Shown here piece after piece: positions 1 to 10,975 of a stretch of DNA of 64,000 nt (position 1 is the stretch's first letter; every line of letters begins with the position of its first letter). The stretch lies in NCBI GenBank assembly GCA_024195265.1, contig JAJLRJ010000004.1, positions 30,279,285 through 30,343,284 of the forward strand. Reading direction: 5' to 3'. The notes under the pieces were generated by a model. The model was not told the origin of the DNA and ran no database searches. It saw only the letters and a program-made list of their open reading frames with translations. The DNA is from Dendrophyllia cribrosa (Eukaryota > Cnidaria > Anthozoa > Scleractinia > Dendrophylliidae). The translations under genes and the position numbers were made by a program.

Positions 1-5
1 AGCTT

Positions 6-242
6 GAGACTTAGTAGACTACGAGTAGTCCCTCCTTTTTCCTCAGGGATAGTAGAGCGAGCGAAACGCGAGCACGCACGTGAAAATCAACCCACGCGAG
101 AAAGGCGAGACGGACGGCGGGGAGAAAGAAAAAGGAGACGTCTCGCCTTTCTCGCGTGGGGTGATTTTCACGCGCGCTCGCGTTTCACTCGCACTTCTAT
201 CCCTAAGGAAAAAGAAGGGACTACTCGTAGTCTAGAGACTTA
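6..242. repeat. Hairpin MITE-like inverted repeat
   Basis: The left half begins AGACTTAGTAGACTACGAG and the right half ends with its inverse CTCGTAGTCTAGAGACTTAG. Inside, GTGAAAATCA and TGATTTTCAC, GCGAGAAAGGCGAGACG and CGTCTCGCCTTTCTCGCG also pair. The arms are about 105 bp around a short AG-rich loop. This is the architecture of a non-autonomous foldback element. The open reading frame through it is incidental. Confidence 0.8.
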
Positions 243-880
243 GTTGAGGCAAAAGGTAGCGAGAATTGCTTTACAGTGTTTGCTTGGCTTTGACAGCGAT
301 CTGATGTCTTTCGTGATAATGTTTCCTTTTTATTTTTGTGGAATGTCCGGTTTCCGGAAGATTATAAAGAACGGGAGAGAGCGAATCTCAAAACTGTCTT
401 AAAAATGAAATTAAAGTTGGAAAAATATATATTTGCTCAATTCTTTCTTTGAGGAATAGAGGAATTCTAAGGATATGCACTTTTTTGTCCTGACTTCTTG
501 ACTGAATTTAAGTCTTAAAATAGCAATGAACAATGATAAATGATTATGCGTGAACGGACTCTGATCGATCTATGAGAGACATTGTAGCGACGGTGAATGG
601 CAACACGTGCGTTCAGAGAATAACCATAGGTCAGTCATAGGGCATGGTTAGTAATCAGTTCTTTTCTTCTTCAAAATCTCCGTAAAATTCTAAGATGTTT
701 ATATCTTATATATAAAGATCTACAAACGCGGATAAACGTAAACATTTTTCCGATGCGTTGTGGCACACATCAAAGATTTAAATTGGATGATCCTAGCTTG
801 TTTTGAACCGGTTCTGCTCGACAGTTCTGACAGTTCTGGTCGGAATTAATTCTGTATCGCGCTGATCCGCAATTTGCACC
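243..880. other. No gene seen
   Basis: AT-rich single-copy-looking sequence. I see no splice-bounded reading frame, repeat or RNA gene in it. Confidence 0.5.
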
Positions 881-899
881 TACAGTTTCACAGTTGAGA

Positions 900-1037
900 C
901 CAGTTGAACCTCTCGAACTCCCCGTAATGTCGAACTCAAATCCATTTCCCTTCGGTGACCTTCGATTTGCTTTTTCAGTCATTTACTATATGAGTCTAAT
1001 GAGTGCGAGATGTTGGAAAAAGCGGGGTTCAACTGTA
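900..1037. repeat. Small MITE with CAGTTGAACC ends
   Basis: The segment starts with CAGTTGAACCTCTCGAAC and ends with GCGGGGTTCAACTG, so the terminal 10-12 bp are inverted repeats. Ends of the form CAGTTGAACC/CAGTTGACTCC are common in pogo/Tigger-type non-autonomous elements. That class assignment is inference. No target duplication was confirmed. Confidence 0.55.
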
Positions 1038-1191
1038 TTTTCGAAAGTGTTCAATGCATTTATTTCAGAGTAATTTTCTGAACTTACAATCATGGGTGGC
1101 CAGCGACCACTGATGTATGAAATCTTCAACGGTTACTTCATCAAGTTCCTTCCCAAAACTTAATAAAAGACCATAAAAAGAATTGACTTAC

Positions 1192-1296
1192 CTTTTCCAC
1201 CCTTCCGAGGCTTTTGAGCCTTATGAGATTTGTGTCGACTTCTGACATTTTTTTTACGTTTTTTCCTTTCCTCTTTTCCTCCTTGTGTTTTTCCAT
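1192..1296 (-). CDS. Candidate first coding exon, unknown lysine-rich protein
   Basis: Reading the minus strand, an ATG at 1296 opens 35 codons with a very lysine-rich start (MEKHKEEKRKGKN) and runs directly into a consensus donor, AAG|GTAAGT, at 1192/1191. A second frame across the same stretch is also open and gives a basic R/K/H-rich peptide. I therefore cannot be sure which frame is used. No matching acceptor exon was identified downstream. It may be a 5' exon of a host gene or a chance open stretch with a good donor. Confidence 0.3.
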
Positions 1297-1299
1297 GAC

Positions 1300-2585
1300 T
1301 GTGTGTGTACTTGTGATACGGGAAGAGTTACTTATTGACCCTTATTTGACGATATAAGAACACCAGAGATCACCAGAATTCAGAACACAACGGATGACTT
1401 TGAAATAAATGAGCGCCAAAAATCAAAGGTCACCGATATGTATGTGTATACCGGGAGTCTAGGGTCTACTCTAACTGCACGTCCGATCCAAGAGAGAGGA
1501 AGAGAGGGGCCTTGGGAACGAGGTTGGTAGACGTTTCAATAACAAACAGATCATTAAAAAACAGACCGTTGGCCGTCGCGTGTTGATATGAACGATATGG
1601 TCAATAATGTTTAACTTTTATTGGTAAATTGCACAACTTTCTAAAGTCGCTGTCTATTCTCACTGTTTATTGTGTCGCTGTCGTAATTTGTCGTATTTTT
1701 GAAGCGGAATCGAGTCGCTTGTCACTGTTCAGAACGTCTCGTGTCGGCAGTTTTCGGGGCCACGTCGCTTGTCGCTTTTACCAAGGCCTCTTTAAGCCGA
1801 GATGTTTTGAAAACAGCTTCGCATTTTTAATTGGCTATAAAAGGAAACGAAACCTAATCACTAGCTCTATTCCTACAAGAGACACCATTCTGCCCGAAAG
1901 TACACAATTTTTGAGTCAACGGAAAAAGCGACAAGTAAAATATTTTCATTTGCCTTTTTTACAATGGTCTGCCGTAGTGACGTATTTAGAGAAAACATTC
2001 CTTTCTTAAGTCTTTTTACTAAACTTATTCACATGCACAAAGTTCTTGTTTTGTCTCATACATCCACATATACACTGCACATATAAATTGGCTGTTTAAA
2101 GACATTGCCAGTAAATCAATTTTAATCCCAAATGAAAATCGCTGCAATATATTTTAGTTCTGTTTAAATATCAATAAATAATGATAGTACTGAAATATTT
2201 TTTAACCTTTGTACATCTTTCCCAAATTTCGATTGATAAGAAAATCGCCATTGTAATGCCATACAAGTCATTGCTACTAAAACACTGTGAATACAAAAAA
2301 AAAAATAATAACTAAGTAAAAGGGCTCTCTAGTCAAGATAGATTGAATATAAGTCGTTTTGCCACCCCCATCCCTCCTCAAAAATTTCCCCCGTAGCAAC
2401 CAAATTCGCCTCCTCATTCGCTTAATATAATCAAGTTGAAGTTTCGCCTCAGTAAAATGGAGACTATTTTGAACAAATACGCAAGATTTACATGAAAATT
2501 GTTTACATTCACACTCGTGATTCTTTTGTTGCTCATGACTTTTATTGATTTGGTGGCTCCTAAAAGAGCCCTTAAGTCCTCTATG
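1300..2585. other. No confident gene; single arm of a hairpin repeat near 1510
   Basis: At about 1510-1530 there is a single arm (CTTGGGAACGAGGTTGG) of the hairpin element seen complete at 7964-8023. A 126-codon open frame at 1629-2009 has no domain, signal or splice support that I can see and is not called. Confidence 0.4.
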
Positions 2586-2588
2586 ACT

Positions 2589-2880
2589 GTAATGTCTAAC
2601 TCTACGATTAGACCTACAGGTATTTTCAATCTTTCAACTGCAATAGACACAGGACGAAATTGTACGTTTCCGTATTTCTTAAACGTGACGGAAACATGGA
2701 AATTTATGTTTCGGTTACGTATCCGTGCTGCGGAAACGTGGTAATCCAATTCTTGGTGCTCGGATCACGTTTCCGTCATGTTTCCTGAGCGGAAATGTCA
2801 AATCATGTTTCCGTCGCATTTCTGCTAGTAGATTTCCGTTGGCGTTTGTTTCCGTTACGTTTCTGCAAACGGATTTCTGA
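2589..2880. repeat. Dispersed repeat rich in GTTTCCGT/ACGGAAAC words
   Basis: A flank beginning GTAATGTCTAACTCTACGAT is followed by a stretch dense in GGAAACATG, GTTTCCGT and ACGTTTCC. The same flank, and the same word-rich sequence, recur at 8690-9146. Two separated copies sharing both parts argue for one mobile or duplicated element. Both strands carry open frames here, which the low-complexity words explain. Confidence 0.6.
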
Positions 2881-2904
2881 TTTGTACGGTAGACTGGCTT
2901 TAGC

Positions 2905-4337
2905 TGGTTTGATCAATTTCGGTCATTTCAGTCATTTGAGCCGGTTCGGTCAATTTGAGCCGGTTCAGTCATTTGAGCCAGTTCAATCATATAAGCTGGT
3001 TTGGTCATTTGAGCCAGTTCATTCATTTGAGCTGGTTTGGTCATTTGAGCCAGTTCAGTCATTTAAGCTGGTTTGGTCATTTGAGCCAGTTCAGTCATTT
3101 GAGCTGGTTTGGTCATTTGAGCCGGTTCTGTCATTTGAGCTGAGCTGGTTTAGTTTGGTCATTTGAGCCAGTTCTGTCATTTGAGCCAGTTCTGTCATTT
3201 GAGCCGGTTCGTTCATTTGAGCCGGTTCGGTCAATTTGAGCCAGTTCAGTCAATTGAGCTGGTTTGGTCATTTGAGCCAGTTCTGTCATTTGAGCCGGTT
3301 CCGTCATTTGAGCCGGTTCGGTCAATTTGAGCCGGTTCAGTCATTCGAGCTGGTGTGCGGTCATTTGAGCCAGTTCTGTCATTTGAGCCGGTTCGTTCAT
3401 TTGAGCCGGTTCGGTCAATTTGAGCCAGTTCAGTCATTTGAGCTGGTTTGGTCATTTGAGCCGGTTCTGTTATTTGAGCTGAGCTGGTTTGGTTTGGTCA
3501 TTTGAGCCAGTTCAGTCATTTAAGCTGGTTTGGTCATTTGAGCCAGTTCAGTCATTTAAGCTGGTTTGGTCATTTGAGCCAGTTCAGTCATTTAAGCTGG
3601 TTTGGTCATTTGAGCCAGTTCAGTCATTTGAGCTGGTTTGGTCATTTGAGCCGGTTCTGTCATTTGAGCTGAGCTGGTTTGGTTTGGTCATTTGAGCCAG
3701 TTCAGTCATTTAAGCTGGTTTGGTCATTTGAGCCAGTTCAGTCAATTGAGCTGGTTTGGTCATTTGAGCCAGTTCAATCAATTGAGCTGGTTTGGTCATT
3801 TGAGCCAGTTCAGTCATTTAAGCCGGTTTGGTCATTTGAGCCAGTTCTGTCATTTGAGCCGGTTCGTTCATTTGAGCCAGTTCGTTCATTTGAGCCAGTT
3901 CAGTCAATTGAGCTGGTTTGGTCATTTGAGCCAGTTCAGTCAATTGAGCTGGTTTGGTCATTTGAGCCAGTTCAGTCATTTAAGCCGGTTTGGTCATTTG
4001 AGCCAGTTCTGTCATTTGAGCCGGTTCGTTCATTTGAGCCAGTTCGTTCATTTGAGCCAGTTCAGTCATTTGAGCTGGTTTGGTCATTTGAGCCAGTTCA
4101 GTCATTTAAGCTGGTTTGGTCATTTGAGCCAGTTCAGTCATTTAAGCTGGTTTGGTCATTTGAGCCAGTTCAGTCATTTAAGCTGGTTTGGTCATTTGAG
4201 CCAGTTCAGTCATTTGAGCTGGTTTGGTCATTTGAGCCGGTTCTGTCATTTGAGCTGGTTTGGTCATTTGAGCCAGTTCTGTTATTTGAGCTGAGCTGGT
4301 TTGGTTTGGTCATTTGAGCCAGTTCAGTCATTTGAGG
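2905..4337. repeat. 18-bp minisatellite array
   Basis: Unit TCATTTGAGCCAGTTCAG alternates with TCATTTGAGCTGGTTTGG and with GCCGGTTCGGTCAA variants, giving a 36-bp higher-order period over about 1.4 kb. Because 18 is divisible by three, frames stay open for up to 212 codons in several registers. Insertions such as GAGCTGAGCTGG shift the register. These frames are by-products of the repeat and are not annotated as proteins. Confidence 0.92.
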
Positions 4338-4345
4338 GGGCTCAG

Positions 4346-4436
4346 AAGTGAAGTGGCAAATCTAAAGAGGAAATCGACAACTCAACCAAGAAGACAACTC
4401 TACCAGCGTTCGAAAGATAGCGATCCCGAGTGCTCG
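4346..4436 (+). CDS. Exon a of the unknown basic-protein gene
   Basis: Ends at TGCTCG|GTAAGT, a consensus donor, in phase 0. The frame (GTG GCA AAT CTA AAG AGG) is basic. An upstream AG (GGGGGCTCAG at 4345) could be its acceptor. The preceding 1.4 kb is minisatellite, with an in-frame stop at 4287-4289. Confidence 0.5.
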
Positions 4437-7400
4437 GTAAGTCAGGTTCAGTTTTATTCCTACGAAGCGCAAATAAGAATAAGTCGAAGCTAGCTACATG
4501 TACTGTAGTTTAATCAAAGAGCGGTTTGAAACCTCAATATGGCGGTTAAAACAATGATGTGTGATTTTTGAGAAAATGCTCAGTTGAAATTCACAGTAGT
4601 CGCAGTGCAACCAGGTAACCAGTCTTGACCAATTTTGACAAATCTTACGTACTATTACAGTAAAATCCGACAGGGTAATTTCTATTTTATGCCTCAAAGT
4701 TTTTAAAATCAGGGGAGCACCAACAAGCTAAGATCATTGCTATGGAAGAATCAACTGTATTTCTTAAGTCACGTGACCAGAATATAAAAAAAAAACGTAA
4801 GACTCAAACATCTTACATTTGTTCTCGATAAAACCAATGCCAGCAGTTTACATGTAAGAACATCCTAAATACTAAACAAAACATAACAGGTTTCTGTGTA
4901 TGCAATGAATGTCATACTCAAAACAGTCCAGTGCTTAAAGCAACTTGAGATTTTCATTTTAATCGACCACAAAGGCGACGAAACTGGATGAGGTACATTA
5001 TAAGCTGATAGGGATACTATCCTTGAAGACCGGAAAGACGTTTTCAAGGACAGATACTTGAGTTTTAATTCAGAACAATTCACCACAAAGCCCGGATTAA
5101 GAACATTTAAAATTCTTATTGTTTTGTTATATATTATGGTATTAAATTTAGCGTGTTTAAATTTCGTGCAATCTTTTGTTCGCTTATATTAAATTTTGCG
5201 AATTTTTTTAAATCGCGAAAATAAGTAATAATAAGGTATTTATTTTTTCCATTGCAAAAAAGACTGCTGTTAGGAAAGTTTGCAAGGAACTGACAAAGAA
5301 TCCACAGCAAGAGGATCAGGAGAACCAGCACAGCTTTGATTTAACAACCAGGTAAAACAATTAAGTAAACTGATTCTGACTTAAGGTCTGGTTTAGGATG
5401 TACATAGTAAGAATAGATAATGCATCAGTCATGTTGAGAATGCCGATACCCCCAGGCATTAGTTGGGCAATTGTTTATGTTTGAATACTGGGGGTGGGTG
5501 TAGGCATTAGCCTACCCTCAATCAGAATGTACCTGGGACATTTGACATCCACATGCAAGCCATGTTCTATTCAGACCTGGAGACAAAACCCTTTGCGTGT
5601 CATATTGTATTGATGATTGGAATAGTCTCCCCAAACAAATTAGAATTTTATCATTTAATCAATTTAAGCTAGCTATAAGTTATTAATACCATAGCTTTTT
5701 TAATCACTGTATAGTACCATAGTTTTTATTTATTTATTTTTTTATTTCCTTTGTGTTCCTCCAGAGCCTCACTGAAAATCACTATTGTGAGTGGGCTTCC
5801 TGATAAAAGAACTTTCATTATTATTATTATTACATGTACCTCAAGTAATCTTGGCCCTATTTCTGGCAATAAGTTCATCCACAAACTGAACACAACAAAC
5901 AACAACAACAACTTTATTTTCCACCCATACAAGCAAAGGAACGGATTAACATGAAATTAAATAGCAAATGCATAACTACAGTTCTTATAACCTGAATGTC
6001 TCCTTGGAGTGTATGTACCTGTGCATGTTAATGTCTGCACTCAATCAATGTTTTAACTCATCCCCACTTAATTCTGAGATGGTGCAACAAGCTGAAGGTA
6101 CAGTGTAGTTAGTTCATGGAAATTTTAGCATTTTAACTTGTCTCCACCATCTTAGAGCTTCTCTTGTTCATATTGTGGCTGCCTCTTTTCCAGTTTTGAC
6201 AGTCCAGTAAATGATGCCATGGCTAAAAAGGTTTTAAGTGAGGTCAGGTCAGTCTACGGCAAGAAAAGATGGACCAAGGCTGTTATTAAGGGTAAGTTTC
6301 TTGCATGTACGTATTGAAAAGGCCCAATGTACATACAAAGATTTCTGTTTTAAACTATACATCTAATTTGTAAGTTTACAAAAAACTACAACAGTTTTAA
6401 ATTTCAGAAACATGTTTCAACAAAATTGTCTCATAGCAAACATGGTTAAATGTGGAAATAAATGGCACAACTTTTGTTAATACAGACATACATGTAATAA
6501 CAAAATTCTTGATTGTGATTGGTCATTGGCACATCAATCTATTACTGTTATACATACATGTAATTGTGCAGCACAGTCATGTGGGTGTGCAAGTTATACA
6601 GTGTAGCTATCCAAATGATAACTTTTTTGTAATTGGACACATAATACTATTTCCCTGCTGTCAAGCTGCTTTACATGGCTGCATGTGGGTTTCTTTCATT
6701 GCCAGTAGTCCTTATGACAGAAAATAACAATTTTTTTAACTGGACATATTAATTAATTTTAATCTATAGATGCTGTTCATCAATACTGGAGGTCTCTACG
6801 TGATGACTGTACAAGAAAGACAAATACAAAGTTTGATGAACACCGGAGAAAAGTAAAGCGGAGCAATCGCTTAAAAAGAGTGAGTTGATAAGGACATGTT
6901 TTAAATTTTATCAGATCATCCCAATAATATGATTTGCTTCTCATTGCACTTTCACTTGTGTAAATTGGTTGGTCAGTCACGATCAGGTCAAAATGAGAAT
7001 AGGAAGAAATAATTGGTCAAGGGATCAGATTGTTTTCATTGAAGAAATAAAAAATAATGTGCTTTTTAATTACAGTGTTGTTATAAATTTAAATATTGGG
7101 ATGGCCTCAACATATGTGTATACTTTGAAGTAAATGACCAGCTTATTGAAGCTTGGTCACTTATTTTTTTTCTCTTACTGGTGTAGCTGCTTCAATTTAA
7201 AAAAAATGTACTGGTATAGTATCGACAAGTAGGCTAGCCTGCAAGCAAGTTCTCTGGCTCGGGGGTTGGGGGAACATGGGGACCTCCTTCACCTGCCACT
7301 CCCCGTTTCCCAAACCACTGCTATCAAGCTCAAGAGCTTGTTCACAGGCTACAAGCAGGCCATCTACAAAAGCTACTGTGTGATAGTTTACGGTTACTTA

Positions 7401-7881
7401 CTTTTGGTTGTCTGTTAATCGCTGCTTGTTTGAAAAAAGGAGATTCTTAATTAACTTAGCTGTAAACAAATTACCCCAAAATGACAAACCATGTTTTGAT
7501 GTTTTTTTCTTCTGTTTTCTCTTTTAGAAACTTTCAAGACGTATATCAAGTGTGGAAAAGACACCTCTGTCGGAAAAGGACAAGAAGAAGGTACAAGAGA
7601 TCCTCTTATCGCCAAATGCCGTTGAATTTATGTCATCCGAAGAAAGCGACACTGGGGGAGAAACGGCCGCAGCGAATGGTCCGAAGCCGAGAAAGATAAG
7701 AAAACTCTCGTGGGAGCGCAGGAAATTAAAAAATTTAAAAGAGCGGCTTGACGAGGCCTACATGGAAAGCCTCAGTGAGAAGCAGCGCCGCACCAGTGCA
7801 CGTGTTACCAGAACAGATGAACTGTCTAGCCGTCCCTCGCCCACTAATGGGCCTCGATGGGCAATTTCCCATGATAGTTAG
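4346..7881 (+). CDS. Spliced gene, unknown basic protein (at least five exons)
   Basis: I reconstruct exons at 4346(or earlier)-4436, 5263-5351, 6194-6291, 6770-6879 and 7528-7881 (TAG stop). Every junction is GT..AG and phases agree: 0, 2, 1, 0. From codon 4353 the joined frame is 735 nt, 244 residues plus stop. The product is rich in Lys, Arg and acidic residues, with a basic middle (YGKKRWTKAVIKDAVHQYW, then RRKVKRSNRLKR) and an acidic patch SSEESD. I recognise no named domain. The composition suggests a nuclear or nucleic-acid-binding protein, or a domesticated transposon protein, but that is inference. The N-terminus is not resolved: the first exon is open back to 4290, right against the minisatellite, without an ATG. 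An AATAAA lies at 8349-8354. Confidence 0.65.
5263..5351 (+). CDS. Exon b of the unknown basic-protein gene
   Basis: The acceptor follows a T-rich run (TTTATTTTTTCCATTGCAAAAAAG). The exon reads TAVRKVCKELTKNPQQED and ends ACC AG|GTAAAA in phase 2. It joins exon a in phase 0 and exon c without a stop. Confidence 0.55.
6194..6291 (+). CDS. Exon c of the unknown basic-protein gene
   Basis: Acceptor CTCTTTTCCAG, donor AAGG|GTAAGT. It carries the peptide DSPVNDAMAKKVLSEVRSVY followed by GKKRWTKAVIK. It enters in phase 2 and leaves in phase 1, matching both neighbours. Confidence 0.68.
6770..6879 (+). CDS. Exon d of the unknown basic-protein gene
   Basis: Acceptor TTTTAATCTATAG, donor AAAAGA|GTGAGT. 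It encodes DAVHQYWRSLRDDCTRKTNT and then a basic stretch, in phase with exons c and e. Confidence 0.68.
7528..7881 (+). CDS. Terminal exon e of the unknown basic-protein gene
   Basis: Acceptor TTCTCTTTTAG at 7521-7527. The frame opens KLSRRISSVEKTPLSEKDKK, holds the acidic patch, then a basic SLSEKQRRTSARVTR-like tail, and stops at TAG 7879-7881. A hairpin transposon sits about 80 bp after the stop, so the 3'UTR probably contains it. Confidence 0.65.
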   Translation, partial: KLSRRISSVEKTPLSEKDKKKVQEILLSPNAVEFMSSEESDTGGETAAANGPKPRKIRKLSWERRKLKNLKERLDEAYMESLSEKQRRTSARVTRTDELSSRPSPTNGPRWAISHDS

Positions 7882-7963
7882 GTGTATAAATGTAAATGTA
7901 ATTAGGAAATTACTGCGCCTCTCTCCAGTGTAGTGTAAGTGAGCCGTACCACAGTGAGAAATT

Positions 7964-8023
7964 CAACCTCGTTCCCAGGGTCTTCTCCTTCCCGGGAAGG
8001 AGAAGACCCTGGGAACGAGGTTG
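7964..8023. mobile_element. 60-bp perfect palindromic mini-element with 9-bp target duplication
   Basis: Left half 7964-7993 and right half 7994-8023 are exact reverse complements (ends CAACCTCGTTCCCAGGG and CCCTGGGAACGAGGTTG) with no loop. Directly flanking it are two copies of TGAGAAATT (7955-7963 and 8024-8032). A clean duplication marks this as a transposition product. A 9-bp duplication is typical of Mutator-like elements, but that assignment is inference. Confidence 0.85.
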
Positions 8024-8032
8024 TGAGAAATT

Positions 8033-8689
8033 GACTTACATGTATAATTGTATATAAATTTACACCAGCTGTTGTTCCAGTTGTATTTTTTTCGCCACGC
8101 ACAATTTGACTGTTTTTTATCCTTGGTAGAAATATAGTGGTTGGTTTTGTATCGACTTGTAGTGTTGATCATTCCAGACAAGTCTTGTGCTATAATAATA
8201 GATATATTTTATCAGCGAGCTCACTTCGTATTTTCAGTAAGGCCATGCATGATAAAACTATAACAGAATTAAAGTAAACCTAAGCTGGCTAAGATAAAAA
8301 AACATACAAGTACAATGTGTAAAAGAAAAGGTTATATATAAGATAAGTAATAAATAGTTCAATATTCCGTTGTTAATGCACATTATACGAGTACGATAAG
8401 AAAAAAAATAAATCATGTGATGGAAATATTGCTGTGATTTGTTTGTTTTATTGACCGGGGCCATTTAATTTGTTTTTTAATGATGATGATGAAATTTACA
8501 ACAGACCCTTATAATTTTTGAAGGCCTTTTAAAAGCAACTGAGTGGAGAAAGGTTGGCTGAATGTCGGCAGATTCCAGAAGGTGCATTTCATACGAAGGA
8601 TACATTTTAAAATCACAATTTTCTAAGACTGATAAAAATCTTCTTTCCGCGAATATTAAACGGTCCGAATACATGTACGTATTATAAAC
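8033..8689. other. Probable 3'UTR, then AT-rich sequence
   Basis: Follows the plus-strand gene. AATAAA at 8349-8354 is a candidate polyadenylation signal. No further gene was seen. Confidence 0.35.
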
Positions 8690-9146
8690 GGAAACATGAA
8701 ACAAAATTCGCTTATTCAACGGTCCGAAAACGTAACGGAAACATGAAACAGAAACATGAAACGAACATGTTTCCGGGACGTTACCTTGTGTTTCCGCAAG
8801 CGTTACCATGCAATTATGCTGGCGGAAACACTTGTTTCCTTCAACGGAAAACCGACGGAATCATACAGAAAAATGGTACGGTTCCGCTGTGTCCGCAGCG
8901 ACGGAAACACGAGAAACAGTCATGTTTCCGCTGACGGAAACACGTGTTTGTCGTTATGTTTCCGCGACGGTGTCACATATTTCCGCTTTGTTTCAGTTTG
9001 CGGTTTCTTGTTATTTCGTCCTGTGAGACCATTTAGCAGCTTTACACATATTACCTATCACGTCTTTACTACATTTACCTATCAAAGGCTGTAATGTCTA
9101 ACTCTACGATTAGACCTACAGGCATTTTCAATCTTTCAACTTCAAT
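8690..9146. repeat. Second copy of the GGAAAC-word repeat
   Basis: Dense GGAAACATGAAAC, TTTCCGCGACGG and ACGGAAAC words to about 9000. Later comes the flank GTAATGTCTAACTCTACGAT (9091 on) that also borders the copy at 2589. Orientation and order differ between the copies. Open frames on both strands here arise from the word repetition. Confidence 0.6.
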
Positions 9147-9211
9147 AGACCATTTAGCAGCTTTACACATATTACCTATCACGTCTTTACTACATTTACC
9201 TATCAAAGGCA
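9027..9211. repeat. 64-bp direct duplication
   Basis: A segment starting GACCATTTAGCAGCTTTACA occurs at 9027-9090 and again, essentially unchanged, at 9148-9211, with the shared flank of the GGAAAC repeat between them. This looks like a recent local duplication. Confidence 0.8.
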
Positions 9212-9719
9212 CCCAACTATTCCAATTCTTGTTGTAAGTTGTTGATTTTTTATTAACCTTACATTCTCTCGCATTAACGAGATGGCTTTAAGAGCCCTTT
9301 GATTTCTTGTCCACTTAAGATGGAATCCGCAGAGAAGTATAATCAAAGTGCCCTTTGGGCTATCTCCTGTAAGTTTTTCCCCATCATGCAATGCTGTCAT
9401 ATTATGTCCGAATATTGTTTTTGATGTTGCAATTGGACATTTAGGTTAGAGTGCGTGGTTTCTTGAGTTCAATTTCTCTTTTGACAAGTTTGTTTCCATG
9501 TTATTGATAATGGTTATGCAGTCCTCTTGTCTTGTGTCTGGAGCAAGTTTCAGTACTTTCAACTCGTCTGGATTTTCACCTGGTTTATTATCAAGAGCCT
9601 CATACAAACATTGTGTTACTGTTGCCTTCCCTAAACTCATGCCATCTTAACTCATCTTAACTTTTGTTTGAATGTCACTGTTGTTAACAAACAGTTCAAT
9701 ATACCAAGAACAGAAATGA

Positions 9720-10440
9720 GCTAAACATAATTCCTAGAGCTGTCGTGGTCGTCTTTGGCATTTTCATTCTTGGATATTAGACACTTATACATCTCAGCGT
9801 GACGAAGAAACACTCTTTCACAAGCCTTGCACGTCGCAGACTTAAACTCTGCATCACGAACTAAGAAATTTACTGATCCTAACATTTTCATAGCGATAAC
9901 ATAAACTTTTTTACCTTGCAACACGACTCTGAGCCAAAGAAACCCTAATATATGCCTAATGGTAATCTAACGGGACAAATATCTCGTAGGTCTACTCGGG
10001 AAAGCTATTCTAATCAGTTAAGGAATTAAGAAAGGAATAAGGAATTAATGGTTATAACCGGAGTAATGTTTTGTTACTGATGGGCCTATAACCTGGTGGG
10101 CTTTTTTATCTACTCCATTACTCCATTTTCTCCATTATTATGGAATTACTCCATTATTATGGAACGCATGGAGCACAACATTACTTCACAAGAATGACAC
10201 GCTTGTTGTACAAAAGATACGTAGTTTAGTGTTGTGTATGTCTCAATGAATTCGAAATACATTGGTGCAACTCTACAAGTGAAGCTGTTCTTCGCGTACA
10301 GAGGATATACTATCAGATGCAGTGATCGTAATGCCGTGATAAGACAACGGAAGTTTTGTCTAGCTCCAAGACACTACTCAACAACAGAATAAACTAACGA
10401 GCTAAAACTAATTGCAAGAAGTCGTGATTCCAATATAGGA
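9720..10440. repeat. Diverged dispersed repeat, copy 1
   Basis: Contains GAGCCAAAGAAACCCTAA, GGACAAATATCTCGTAG, CTACTCGGGAAAGCTATT and GAATAAACTAACGAGCTAAAAC. All of these words recur in the same relationship at 10500-10880, and in part at 31260-31850. Short minus-strand frames in it (about 9721-9924, with CKACERVFLRHAEMYKC) may be decayed coding sequence. The element type is unknown. Confidence 0.5.
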
Positions 10441-10489
10441 ACATGATAGGAGCTTATTATTCCTGAACATGATTGCATTTTCATTCTTG

Positions 10490-10880
10490 AATCTTTAATA
10501 GACACTTACATCCGTGATCAAGAAACACTTTCTAACAAGTCTTGCACGCGACACGCTGTGTACAGCCTTTCCACAGCGGTAACATAAACTTCAGCCGATT
10601 GCCATTTATTTTGCAACACGAGTCTGAGCCAAAGAAACCCTAACAGTATATGCCAGGACAGTTCAGCGAATACATAGAGAAATAAAATAATTATAATCAT
10701 GGCTATGGCATGAAATCATCCGGGATCGTGTCATTAGAGAAATTATCCAAAGATCAACAGGTCAATATTATCGAGCAAAGTAAATAGATAATTGCGACTT
10801 GACACATCCTAACAGTGATCTATAGCAAGGGACAAATACCTCGTAAACCTACTTGGGAAAGCTATTTTAAAACAGAAAAG
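10490..10880. repeat. Diverged dispersed repeat, copy 2
   Basis: Tandem neighbour of the copy at 9720. It shares AAGAAACACT..TCTTGCACG, GTCTGAGCCAAAGAAACCC and GGGACAAATACCTCGTA..CTTGGGAAAGCTATT with substitutions and small gaps. Confidence 0.5.
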
Positions 10881-10975
10881 TCATAAGCAAGGATTAGTGT
10901 GGCGTCATCGTCGTACTGTGACACTTTGCTCTGTTTGTTATTCGAGCCTGGGATTTGAATTCCCTCAATGCTCGG

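Noticed and set aside
3679..4317. 212- and 200-codon plus-strand frames
   Set aside because: They are translations of an 18-bp minisatellite in different registers, with no start context or unique sequence.
5765..5786. A 22-nt micro-exon between exons b and c of the plus-strand gene
   Set aside because: It has an AG before and GTGAGT after, but including it shifts the phase so that exon c opens with a stop. Direct joining of exons b and c is in phase.
8477..9094. 110-112-codon frames on both strands
   Set aside because: They follow the GGAAAC/GTTTCC word repetition.
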